Source of the DNA: Chrysogorgia sp. JL179-B06
Taxonomy: Eukaryota > Cnidaria > Anthozoa > Scleralcyonacea > Chrysogorgiidae
DNA length: 64,000 bases
Direction of reading: 5' to 3'
Assembly: GCA_035772405.1 (NCBI GenBank)
Contig: JAYKKM010000428.1
Location: 3,497,501 to 3,561,500, forward strand
This document shows, in pieces, positions 53,828 through 64,000 of this stretch. The notes under the pieces are model-generated. The model ran no database searches. It had not been told where the DNA came from and saw only the letters and a list, made by a program, of their open reading frames with translations. Made by a program: the position numbers and the translations under genes. Position 1 is the first letter of the stretch; each line of letters begins with the position of its first letter.

Positions 53828-54470
53828 TAGAAAATAAGTTGTGTCTTATGCACGCTGTGATTGGTCAGTTACCATGTTTATATCAGGCTTTAGTATAAAT
53901 TGACAAGTTTATATCACAAATCCTCAAATTTCATTGGCTATCGCAGGAGTTACTATCCGCTGATATAAACCTCTGGGGTAAAAGTCGCCTGATTTCGAAA
54001 GAATATTTACTTTTTTCCCATGAAAAATGCGAAATAAAAGTTATTTCTTGGGTTAGAAAGTTGTAAATTTATACTAAAACAATTAGACAACTCGCCCTTG
54101 TTTTCTATGAGCGATAGTCAACTCGGCTCCGCCTCGTTGACTATCTGCTCATAGAAAACGCGGGCTCGTTGTCTAATTGTTAAATATAACATGGATGGAT
54201 TACGCCATCGTGATACGCCATCAATTAGCCATCATACGCCATCAATTAGCCATCCTACGCCGCCATCAATTAGCCATCAATTAGCCATCGTACGCCATCA
54301 ATTAGACATCACGGCGCCATCATACGCAGTAAGGAGAATTTACGCGTTGATAAAAATATATTTGTTAAAAGAAATAGAAAACATTTTTATCCGTGTTCCC
54401 ACTATGATCCACTCGTGTTTATATAACTGTATGTAAACACGGAAAATGTTTTCTATTTCTTAAATATCGG
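53828..54470. mobile_element. Element with 21-bp GCCATCAATTA satellite, copy 2
   Basis: Starts with a TAAGTTGTGTCTTATGCACG flank shared with 10,288. It includes a hairpin at 54,083-54,180 (CAATTAGACAACTCG arms), the satellite at 54,200-54,305 (irregular, four to five units) and a second hairpin at 54,367-54,462 (AAGAAATAGAAAACATTTTT arms). No coding function supported. Confidence 0.65.
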
Positions 54471-54557
54471 TATAGCATCGAAACTAATACCACCATACTG
54501 GTATCAGCTACATAACATGAATAACCTGCAAAAATATCAATACACCACCCAACTTTA

Positions 54558-54865
54558 TTAGAAAGCACTTTGCTGTAACTCCCATGAGTTGAATTCTACA
54601 CCCAAATCAGTGGCACCGTCACTTATTCCATCTTCGCCTACCACCGTACCTGCATAATTATCTTCCATACCACCTTCAACAACAACCTCACTGATGGAGG
54701 ATGAGGGAAGTAGTGACAGTACAATCTTTCCATTTGATCCTGTGAACTGCTTAACTCCAGAACTTTATTGCCAGCAACTTCATGTATGTATATTTGAATG
54801 ATACCATGCAAGTTAGGCAATGTGTCACCATTGTACCAATCACACCATTTATTAATAATATTCAA
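54558..54865 (-). pseudogene. Unassigned coding remnant
   Basis: Minus strand: NKWCDWYNGDTLPNLHGIIQ, IYIHEVAGNKVLELSSS, then in a shifted frame SNGKIVLSLLPSSSISEVVV and VGEDGISDGATDLGVEFNSW ending at 54,558. Codon-like content on both sides of the shift suggests a real former gene or exon, possibly of the enclosing transposon. No family recognised. Confidence 0.35.
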
Positions 54866-55216
54866 GCAATAAACAATTCACATGGTTGATTCACAAATTT
54901 CATGGGACATTACCATGTCATGTGTGTACGCTTGCATGTCATGGCTACGGAGTTTGTCGGTTGACCGAGTCAATTCTGAGTCCGAGTTAAGTCCAAGTCA
55001 AATTTCTGAGTCATAAAATATGCTAAAAATGCTAATTATGAATTTACAGCACTACTTCTCTGAATTTAACTAATATCTGTAACTTCTCTCTTAACTTTAT
55101 TTTATTCTTGGAGAGATACCCACAATAAATTAGTGGCAACCCCATTTGTTTACACTTTTAAGTGGGGAGATACCCACTCTATGTGTTGACCCCATTATAG
55201 TTCATCTTCTTCTTAA
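54866..55216. other. AT-rich interior, nothing recognised
   Basis: No open frame or repeat supported, apart from a duplicated GGGAGATACCCACTCTATG / GGAGAGATACCCACAATAA phrase at about 55,108 and 55,157. Confidence 0.5.
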
Positions 55217-55919
55217 AGTGCCTATACAACCCTTTCGTTTTTAGTTATCTGTATGGAGGATCAAAAAATAGCTGATAAGTTATTTTACAGTTTTTGATTT
55301 GGACTTTTCGTTTAGAAGATATTTTGCATCCAAATTAAGAAATGTAAGCAAATTCCGATTAAAAACCGAAAACGTATTTCTGCCAATTCTGGAGTCTGGA
55401 AACTAGATTGTGACGTCATTTAAGAGATGAGTCCAGGATCTTCCCAGCTTCGTAGACAAACGAGCTCGATTCCCAGATTATACTATAAAATTTATCGTTT
55501 ATGTTGAACTATTCAATCATGCCAGACAGATGCAGTGTATGGATGTTCTAATGATGCAAATTTTAAAGAAAAATATCTGTCCATCGTATTATTTACTTGA
55601 ACGATACTTTACTTGCACGATTCCTTACTTGAACGATACGGGGACAGTAAATATGAATATCGCATAGAGATCTTGCAGTGTGTTTAATACAGTGTTTACA
55701 AGTTCCCCAAGGCAAAACACACATTCGTCTCTTAAATGACGTCACAGTGTGGCTCGTTCCAGGCCTTTCTAATTTGCGGCTTTTTTATATAAATAGCAAT
55801 GTATAAAGAGTGATATCTTCCAAACGGAAAGTCCAAATCAAAAACTGTAAATTAACTTATCAGCTACTTTTTCATTCTCTATACAGATAACTAAAACACA
55901 AAAGGGCTGTATAGGCACT
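55217..55919. mobile_element. TTAA element (AGTGCCTATACAACCC family)
   Basis: 703 bases. Termini AGTGCCTATACAACCCTTTC and GGGCTGTATAGGCACT, arms of about 120 bases including GGACTTTTCGTTTAGAAGAT against ATCTTCCAAACGGAAAGTCC. Flanked by TTAA at 55,213-55,216 and 55,920-55,923. Same end type as the element in the integrase gene. Confidence 0.88.
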
Positions 55920-56389
55920 TTAAGAGATACAGTATGTAAAAGAGTGGTGGTAACCCCGAGTTGCATTACGCACCATCTCTTATCAATTACCTGCATGGTT
56001 ACCCTATAAACTGTTCACTGTGTAGAATCAATCTTCCTTGCATACTAAATTATATATTTTTAATTTTAGGATGATAACGAAGAAGATATTGGTTTGAAAG
56101 TGTAGCAATGTTCTTCCCCTAAATTGTTGTCAACTGGGACATTGAAGGAGATACATTTCTTATCCCTCATCACTGAAGGAATACTTGACATCAAATTTAA
56201 GTCTTTCAAAATTGTTATTTACCTTTTTAAGTATTAAGCTAGTCTGCTAGTATACATGTGTTTAGAATTTTGTTGAAGGAAACCTAGATTATTCAATACA
56301 TTGTTTTTGTCATAAAGTACTTTGTAGTCTATTTGCATGATAGCTCATAGTTAACAGTACATTGACGTCATTGAGGTTGATTAATCCAA

Positions 56390-56822
56390 TTTGATCAATA
56401 TCCAAATTGGTTGAAACTACCATGATTTAAATGTTTACCAACTTAAAATTGATATTGGTTACTATAGCAAGAATATTGGTTAAATTAACCAATATTTAAA
56501 AGTTAGTGACCAATATTTAATAGTTACAGTGACCAATATTTAATAGTTACAGTGACCAATGTTTTATTGGTTTAAACAACCATTATATATTGGTACTAAC
56601 CAATTCATATTGGTTACTGTAACCAAGGTAACTTGGTTAAAACAACCACCATTTAATTGGTCACAACAACAATTACCTATTGGTTGTTTTAACCTTTTAA
56701 TTTTTGGTCATTTCGACCATAATATCAATTGGTTGAAATGACCAATTTTTAACTGGTTCTCTCAGACTCATTCAGAATGACTTTTTTTTTTTGGTTATTT
56801 TAACCAATCAGTTTTTACAGTG
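56390..56822. repeat. Right subterminal GGTTRYAACC array
   Basis: Repeated ATTGGTTRHHNNAACCAAT units, including the ORF-producing TTTAATAGTTACAGTGACCA duplicates, ending in the CAGTG terminus. Mirror of the left array. Note the internal ACAGTG motifs resembling the terminus itself. Confidence 0.8.
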
Positions 56823-56870
56823 TACTTGCCCGCGGTATGGTTTGTCCACTTGGAGTCAAAGATTTATCAT

Positions 56871-58175
<1,305 letters not shown>

Positions 58176-58275
58176 TTCTCTGGTCCTCTTCCTTAGCTTA
58201 TCATTTTCAGATCTCAAATAAACTACATATGACTTCAGGCTATTAATTGCCTTTTTCATCTCTCTTCTATGTTTG

Positions 58276-59030
58276 GAAAAATATCAATAATCATATTTCT
58301 AATCTGTACAGTTCTGTTCCTACACAACATCTTCGCACCCACACATCGTGTTTAGGACAGAGTTCCAGAACATGAAAATGTTCTGCTCACAGCCCTGCAG
58401 GTTCCCAAAGAGTGTGCAGCCCATGTATATCATAGTACAGACCGTGAATGTGATTAAATAATATATTTCTAAATCAAACATATAACATTGATAGATTTTT
58501 TATATACAAGTGTAAAGCTAATTAAGAAACATTATTTTGCTTCAAGGGCAGCATAACCAGAGAATTGTATATGTTGTGCGGTTCTACAAACTCTTGAAAC
58601 CTAAAAGTGATCTTACACTCTGGGGAAAAAGGGCCGCCAAATTAGGATATAATACATTTCCCTGGCTGTCCATTGAATTTCTATCCAATAAGCTGAAATA
58701 AACCACCAATGTGAATGTCCATAATATTTGCCAGTTCAGGCATTCAGAAACTGTCCGTCTATTTATTTATTAATCCTAAGCTTCCTATAACTTGTTGAAT
58801 AATTTTCTCGATAGAACTGTCAAAGATTCAATGATAAAAGATCTTTAAATCGTAGGCATTAGACAAAATTGCAATAATTAAGTCTTAACTAGCTTAAATA
58901 GGAGAAGATAAACATACACATCAAAATTACTAAGGTTAAATATATTGGAATGTAAAATATGGCAATTTTAAGACTTACATGCACAGATGAAGCCACGTTG
59001 GCGACAGCCGATACACCTACTCGGGAGAAC
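58276..59030. other. Intergenic, nothing recognised
   Basis: AT-rich, no supported frame, repeat or RNA gene. Confidence 0.5.
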
Positions 59031-59032
59031 TA

Positions 59033-59542
59033 CAATCATTTTCAAAAGTGTTGGGACAATCGCTAGATTTATGACTCATTTCCCCCTTTTGTGATTCCCC
59101 GGGCCCCTGTTCAATGTTGTATGCCATATCTACAGCGAATTTCGTCGAAATGATAACTTGTTTCACTAGTATCTACAGCGAATTTCGTCGAAATGATAAC
59201 TTGTTTCACTAGTATCTACAGCGAATTTCGTCGAAATGATAACTTGTTTCACTAGTATCTACAGCGAATTTCGTCGAAATGATAACTTGTTTCACTAGTA
59301 TCTACAGCGAATTTTGTCGAAATGATAACTTGTTTCACTAGTATCTACAGCGAATTTCGTCGAAATGATAACTTGTTTCACTAGTATCTGCAGCGAATTT
59401 CGTCGAAATGATAACTTGTTTCACTAGACAACATTGTAAAGGGAGGGGGAGGGAGGGAAAGTAGCCCCATTGTCAAATAGATGATTAGATCAAGTATATG
59501 TTAGAAAATCTCAGGTGTCCCAACGACTTTTAAAATTGATTG
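59033..59542. mobile_element. Mariner-like MITE carrying a minisatellite
   Basis: Termini CAATCATTTTCAAAAGTGTT and AACGACTTTTAAAATTGATTG, continued inward by GGGACA/TGTCCC, flanked by TA at 59,031-59,032 and 59,543-59,544. The interior is largely a 43-base tandem array. Confidence 0.75.
59128..59428. repeat. 43-bp minisatellite, seven copies
   Basis: Seven near-identical 43-base units starting ATCTACAGCGAATTTCGTCG at 59,128, 59,171, 59,214, 59,257, 59,300, 59,343 and 59,386, with only single substitutions. Contains a short palindrome (CGAATTTCGTCGAAATG). No unique spacers, so not a CRISPR. Confidence 0.97.
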
Positions 59543-60245
59543 TAGCTTGGTTGGGAGAACTATCGGCAGACGATGGCGATTGTCATTGTGACTGGATACG
59601 CCTGGGCCTCGGCTAGAAGTGTTTGGTACATGTACACCATAACACCATCATCTTCATTCTCGCCGTCACTCGCACACGCACACTACAAATATAACAGAGA
59701 AGCTGTAATTTAATACTACAAGGCTCGTATTCGTTTTGTAGCTTATATACGCAACAATTTGAATAAGCTTAGTAGCAAAATCGACAGTCCAGTGATCAGG
59801 TCGACACGGAGATCAGCCATGTTGAAAATTCTTCCACAGCGGACAATCCAACTACGAGGCGTTTCTTGAACGTATTTCCTGAGAAAAGTAACATCTTTAT
59901 AACACTAAATATTAAGTGAACAAAATACTGTATCGAACGCGAGTTTAGCGTTAGATTTTATCCGATTTTCCTTCTTCGAATGCAAATATAAATCCCAACG
60001 GTCACTTGTAGAATAGGCGCCAAATTCGCAAATAGTTTCTACGCATGCTTGGAACCTCTGAATGAATATATCGCGGGCGCATACATTCTCGTTCCCAGAG
60101 CCCGGGTCGTCTGCGCCGGGTTTTCGAATAGAACATTATTTTGTTAGTCTAGTATGATAGAAATTGTTAAAAAGAACAATGTATAAAATTTGCGAAATCG
60201 AAAATTTTAACGTGAATTCTTACCTTCAATTACGTCGCTAAGAAA

Positions 60246-60516
60246 TCCCTTGAATTTCTGGCGAAATTTGAATGAAGGAAAAAAGTGTCATTTCTGCATC
60301 AACTTCGTACAAGGCTGTCATGTCCTCGCCATTTAATTCTTCACTTTCTACATATACAAATATAAAAAATCACATTTATTACACAATATTGATCAAAAAG
60401 ATAGAACTGCAATATATATAGTGTCATTGCAGTAAAAGTATATAATATCGCGAAACTTACCGATACGTTCCACGACCTTCTGGGAAATCATGGGACAGCA
60501 ACCAATCTTTTACTTC
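60246..60516 (-). other. Candidate host exons, SAM-domain-like
   Basis: Minus strand: after TTATGTTCAG, VKDWLLSHDFPEGRGTYR to a CG/GTAAGT donor (60,516-60,459), then after a TATATGTAGAAAG acceptor, EELNGEDMTALYEVDAEM to a stop near 60,246. The WLLSHDF...EELNGEDMTAL pattern is like a SAM domain. Only these two exons are visible. Confidence 0.35.
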
Positions 60517-60729
60517 TGAACATAAAAATGTTGTCTGGAAGCATCCATATTGATGTAGCACGATGTAGCTGGTTAAGTCTAACTCGCAAACGGTTCAAAT
60601 GTATGATGTATCTACTAACTGGCCAAACATGCCACTTGAAATTAGATAGATGATATTCTCGACCAATAAAACTATCGAGAAGATAATATCAATGCTTTCA
60701 CGCGCGAGCCGATTACACAGAGAGAACTA

Positions 60730-61369
60730 TTTGGCAGGAGAGTCGATTTGAGACACGGTCGAGTCGACTTGAAACGCGCGAGTCGATTTGACACGCCCTA
60801 GTCGATTTGACAGCCGGGAGTCGATTTAACACACACGGGTCGATTTGACACGTGCGAGTCGATTTGACACGTGCGAGTCGATTTGACACGCGTTAGTCGA
60901 TTTGATAATTGACATGAGTCGATTTGAAAATCGGGGGTCGATATGACACGCGGGCGTCGATATGAAGTACGGGAGCTAAATTGGCACGAGGGAGTCGATT
61001 TGACAAATGGGTCGATTTGACATGTGTAAGAGCCGATTCGGGAAAAGATCGAGAGCCAAAATGAATTCATTGGGGGCTGATATGGACATCATAAGTAGCG
61101 CTGCAAGTGGAGCCGTAACAGCCCCGGGAATGAGAGTCGTTTTGATCTGTGGGGCTGAATTGGAAAACGGTGCGGCTGAATTGAAAAATGGCAGGGCTGT
61201 TTTGGAAACGGGTAGGGCAAAATTGGCTTTTTAGTGTACCTAAAATGGCCCTGTTAGTGTCGATCTAGCTCTCGAATCCCAAAATGGCTTTCACGTAGGG
61301 CCAAAACAGCTTCGGCTCCAACAGGGCTAAAACGAAATTTGGGGTCGTTTCAACCCTTTTTCATTTACA

Positions 61370-61372
<3 letters not shown>
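60730..61372. repeat. GAGTCGATTTGACACG array ending in CAGTG
   Basis: About 20-base units (GAGTCGATTTGACACGTGC and variants) repeat over some 300 bases, then grade into GGGCTGAATTGGAAAAC-type units. The right end is CAACCCTTTTTCATTTACAGTG. Same plan as the other CACTG-ended elements with a private internal repeat. Left end not visible. Confidence 0.75.

Positions 61373-61413
<41 letters not shown>
61373..61413. repeat. (TA)n tract beside Penelope 2
   Basis: About 40 bases of TA between the CAGTG end and the Penelope-like element. Confidence 0.95.
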
Positions 61414-61415
<2 letters not shown>

Positions 61416-63053
61416 GTGTAGATTGATCACACAAGTAAAAGTATATAGAAAAAGTTCGTTGTGGAAACGATGAAGATGGAATAAAGGATATCAGTAAATA
61501 ACACTCATTCTGCACAAACGTTTTCGCTTTTATTACAAGCTCTTCAGGTGCTGAGTACTTGGTGAAAGTGTTTGGATATCCTATATTTACAATGCGTAGT
61601 ATTTCACCACCACGTCACTACACGTGTGGTGTTAGGTTACTTACTGCTAATTATTTACATAAAAATTTCACACAAACCTCTAGTTATATAAAATATATAT
61701 CTTACAAGAAGTTGCTATTTAGCAGGAATTTAAATTCGGTTGGAGTATAGAAATAATGTCTCTTTCCTTCGACTCTCTTATTAAGCGGCTTGAATGACTG
61801 TCACATTGATAAATGGGCATGATCTGGAAGATGCCATTGCTGCACTTCCTTATGTGCTCGCTAACTGCTAAGTGGCTATACTCTTCGTGATTGACTTGTT
61901 GTCGGTGTAGCATGTGACTCGGTGTCGGAGGTTTTCTGTTTGACCAACATAAAAACTTCTGCATTTTGTGCAAACGAGAATGTAAATAATATTACGCGAT
62001 TTGCAGTTCATTTGGCATTTTACATACCAAGTCTTTCCGTTTTTCAGTTTGATGTCGGTTCCGGTTATTATTATCGCGCAAGTGCCGCATCTTGGTTCTC
62101 CGCATTGTGTTACGGTGTTGAGAGTTCTCTCGGAAACAAATTTGGCTTGTGTTAGTTGTTTCTTTAAGTTCTTCGGTTGGCGGCGACTTACAATCAACTT
62201 TGTATTTTCTAGAATAGGTTTAATTCTCTCGGAGTTCTTTAGGAATTGAATGTCCTGCTTTATCTTGTTGATTACTTGTGGGTTGTTCGGGTTATGTGTC
62301 AAAACTAGTGGGAGGGTCTTGGCGTTGTCATCTTTGATTTTCGGTGTTCTAAGTTCGGCCAGTGATAGAGATGTTGCTTTTTCTATTCCTTTCGTAATTA
62401 GGCTTTTAGGATAGCTCTGTTGTAGTAGAAAGTTTTCGAGTTCGTTCAGTCGTTTTGTTTTAATATCTGGGTCGGACACAATACAGCATATGCGGCGAGC
62501 CAGACTGTAGGGAATGTTGGTCTTCGTGTGTTTCGGGTGACACGAGTTAAAGTTGAGATATTGTTTTGTGTCAGTCGCCTTGTAGAAAATATCCGTATTC
62601 AACTTTTCGTCTTGTTTGTATACTAACACATCCAGAAATGGTAGCTTCACGTTATCATATTCCACCGTGAATTTGATGCTCTCGTGGAGATTGTTCAACA
62701 TGGCGTGTAGTTTCTTCAGATCTTCCTCTGACTTGTTCCAGATTGCGAAGCAGTCGTCCAAATATCTTTTGAAGGTCTGTACAAATTCTTCCTTATCTTC
62801 TGTACCAAAATGTGTTTCGAATTTCAAGTAGAGTTTCTTTTCAAGGTAGCCAAGTACGAGGGTCGCGTATGTAGGGGCCATCTTGGTTCCCATCGCTGTT
62901 CCTTGAATTTGCTGATACAGTTTATCATCGAAGTGGAAAGTGTTTTCTTTCAGCACAATCGTAATTGATTCCATAATGAATTATTTGGAAAATGGTCGGG
63001 TGATAGAATTTGTAAAGTTGTCAATCCAGTATTCTATTGCTGCAAGTCCGAGT
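61414..63053 (-). mobile_element. Penelope-like element 2
   Basis: Minus strand ORF 62,974-61,868 (368 codons): QGTAMGTKMAPTYATLVLGY and FKRYLDDCFAIWNKSEEDL (catalytic YLDD) at residues about 25-90, a linker with CGEPRCGTCAIIITG, and a GIY-YIG domain (IIYILVCTKCRSFYVGQTE) at about 320-345. The last 20 residues look shifted. Upstream in another frame, LAAIEYWIDNFTNSITRPF continues to 63,053, where a LINE interrupts. The 3' region has a hammerhead-like motif and ends at (TA)n. Uses the reverse transcriptase plus nicking endonuclease for target-primed copying. Confidence 0.93.
61511..61552 (-). ncRNA. Hammerhead-like motif (Penelope 2)
   Basis: Minus strand: GCAC, CTGAAGA, stem II GCTT-GTAATAA-AAGC, GAA, minimal stem III (AA-CG-TT), T, then GTGC pairing with GCAC. 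The CUGANGA and GAA cores are intact; stem III has only two pairs, so self-cleavage may need a dimer. Confidence 0.6.
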
Positions 63054-64000
63054 TCATTTATTTATTTATTTATTTATTAAAAATTCTTTTTACACGGTAG
63101 CCTATTCAGTGTTAACATTAAAACTATATACATCACTGATTTTAAAAGGGCCGTGCATAATACAAAACAATTAAACATTTAAAATACAATATACCATTAT
63201 TAGGTTATTTCAAGTCGCCTTTTAAAAGTATTAACTGATAGCTTATTGAAATCGTCAGTTATATCATGAGGTAATTCGTTCCACGATTTTGCCGCTCTAT
63301 ATGAAAAGCTTCTTTTTAGGAAATTAGTCCTTGGTTTTGGGAGTGCAAATTTAGTGTTATTACTTCTCAGACCGTAGTAATTGTTTTCACACTCAGTAAA
63401 TAATTCGGTTAGATAAAACTCGGCGCTTGTCCGGTTATAGCTTTAAATGTCATAATTGTTTCCCTATTTTTTAAATCAACCTCAATTGTTAACCAATTGA
63501 GGTCTTGCAAAATTTGAGTGGAACGAATATCGTATGTGCTTGAAGTTATCACACGCGCAGCTCTCCTTTGTAGTTTTGATAGCTTATTAGTTATGGTACA
63601 AGATCCATCGTTCCAAATTGTCGAGCAATAGTTAAAGTGAGGCAAAACAAATGCATTGTACATATTTATCAATGTATGAGGAACAAATGATCTTGCTCTT
63701 TTCAAGAGAGCAATATTGATTGAGATCTTTTTACATTGTGCATCGTTGTGTTTGTCCCACTTTAACTGCTCATCAAGAATCATGCCAAGTGACTTTTTAT
63801 AGTAGACACGTTTGAGATGTCTACCTTCTAGTGTCAATACTGGACTATTCTCGATTGAAGCAAGACGAGATCTCGAGCCAATAAGCATAATCTCGGTTTT
63901 CTTTTCATTTAAAGTAAGTTTATTAGCTGTTAGCCATTGGTGAACATTTCCAAGTTCTTCATTGAGTTTTGTTTCAATTTCGCTAGAATTTTGTCCTTCG
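63054..64000 (-). mobile_element. CR1-like LINE 3' end, runs off the window
   Basis: Minus strand from the window edge: VHQWLTANKLTLNEKKTEIM, then LGMILDEQLKWDKHNDAQCK, LPHFNYCSTIWNDGSCTITN and QRRAARVITSSTYDIRST, the C-terminal part of a non-LTR reverse transcriptase. After a frameshift near 63,409 it continues NNTKFALPKPRTNFLKRSFS and YRAAKSWNELPHDI. It ends in a (TTTA)n tail (63,054-63,080). The 5' part lies beyond the window. It interrupts Penelope 2. Confidence 0.92.

Larger units (their letters stand above)
48200..56822. mobile_element. Candidate 8.6-kb CACTG-ended DNA transposon (EnSpm/CACTA-like)
   Basis: Left end CACTGTAAAAACTGATTGG (48,200) and right end CCAATCAGTTTTTACAGTG (56,822) are perfect inverted repeats continued by GGTTAAAATAACC, with TA on both sides. 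Both ends carry several hundred bases of GGTTRYAACC-type degenerate repeats, like the subterminal repeats of EnSpm/CACTA elements. A transposon-associated coding exon is at 48.9-49.2 kb and other unassigned coding stretches lie within. Other MITEs and a 5S-derived SINE sit inside. Treating both ends as one element is inference. Confidence 0.55.

Noticed and set aside
59128..59428. CRISPR-like array of regular repeats
   Set aside because: Units are contiguous 43-mers with no unique spacers, in a eukaryotic context.

Overview
The window looks like an AT-rich piece of an animal genome, most likely a cnidarian (anthozoan-like). That assignment is inference. It rests on the repertoire: a Polinton/adintovirus-type element, BEL/Pao and Ty3/Gypsy elements, Penelope-like elements with GIY-YIG domains, CR1-like LINE ends, a DUF6589-like spliced gene, a 5S-rRNA-derived SINE, tRNA-derived SINEs and many foldback MITEs. 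I see no intact single-copy host gene, only a few possible exons.

Layout. 1-5.6 kb: a (TA)n tract, MITEs and a decayed, intron-containing DUF6589-like gene. 6.1-9.2 kb: a broken BEL/Pao retrotransposon cut off by a repeat array. 9.2-15.1 kb: MITEs (including two inverted TTAA-flanked copies around a SINE foldback), a RecQ-like helicase scrap and a Ty3/Gypsy RNase H scrap. 15.12-43.75 kb: one Polinton/adintovirus-like provirus with roughly 1.1 kb terminal inverted repeats. 43.8-48.2 kb: MITE-filled intergenic DNA. 48.20-56.82 kb: a candidate 8.6 kb transposon with CACTG termini. 57.1-58.2 kb and 61.4-63.05 kb: two Penelope-like elements, each with a hammerhead-like motif, the second cut by a LINE that runs off the window edge.

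The provirus is the main object. Its left half, on the minus strand, carries in tight succession a penton-like gene, a retroviral-type integrase with chromodomain, a large acidic protein ending in a membrane segment, a probable major capsid protein, a packaging ATPase and an unknown gene that runs into the TIR. Its right half carries unknown virion-type genes, two small MG-starting proteins, a Bro-N plus VRR-NUC protein, a type II thymidine kinase, small membrane proteins and a protein-primed type B DNA polymerase whose 3' end lies inside the right TIR. Together these are a replication module (polymerase), an integration module (integrase), a morphogenesis module (ATPase, capsid proteins) and accessory nucleotide and DNA-metabolism genes. 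Nearly every gene is frameshifted or interrupted, so the copy is presumed dead, although clustered single-base frame breaks could also come from long-read errors.

The provirus is a trap for other elements: a complete Ty3/Gypsy element in the right TIR (5-bp duplication GTGTC), two hAT-like MITEs with 8-bp duplications, a TTAA element with another MITE nested inside it in the integrase, CACTG-ended MITEs, two LINE fragments and SINEs. This gives a relative order of insertion events.
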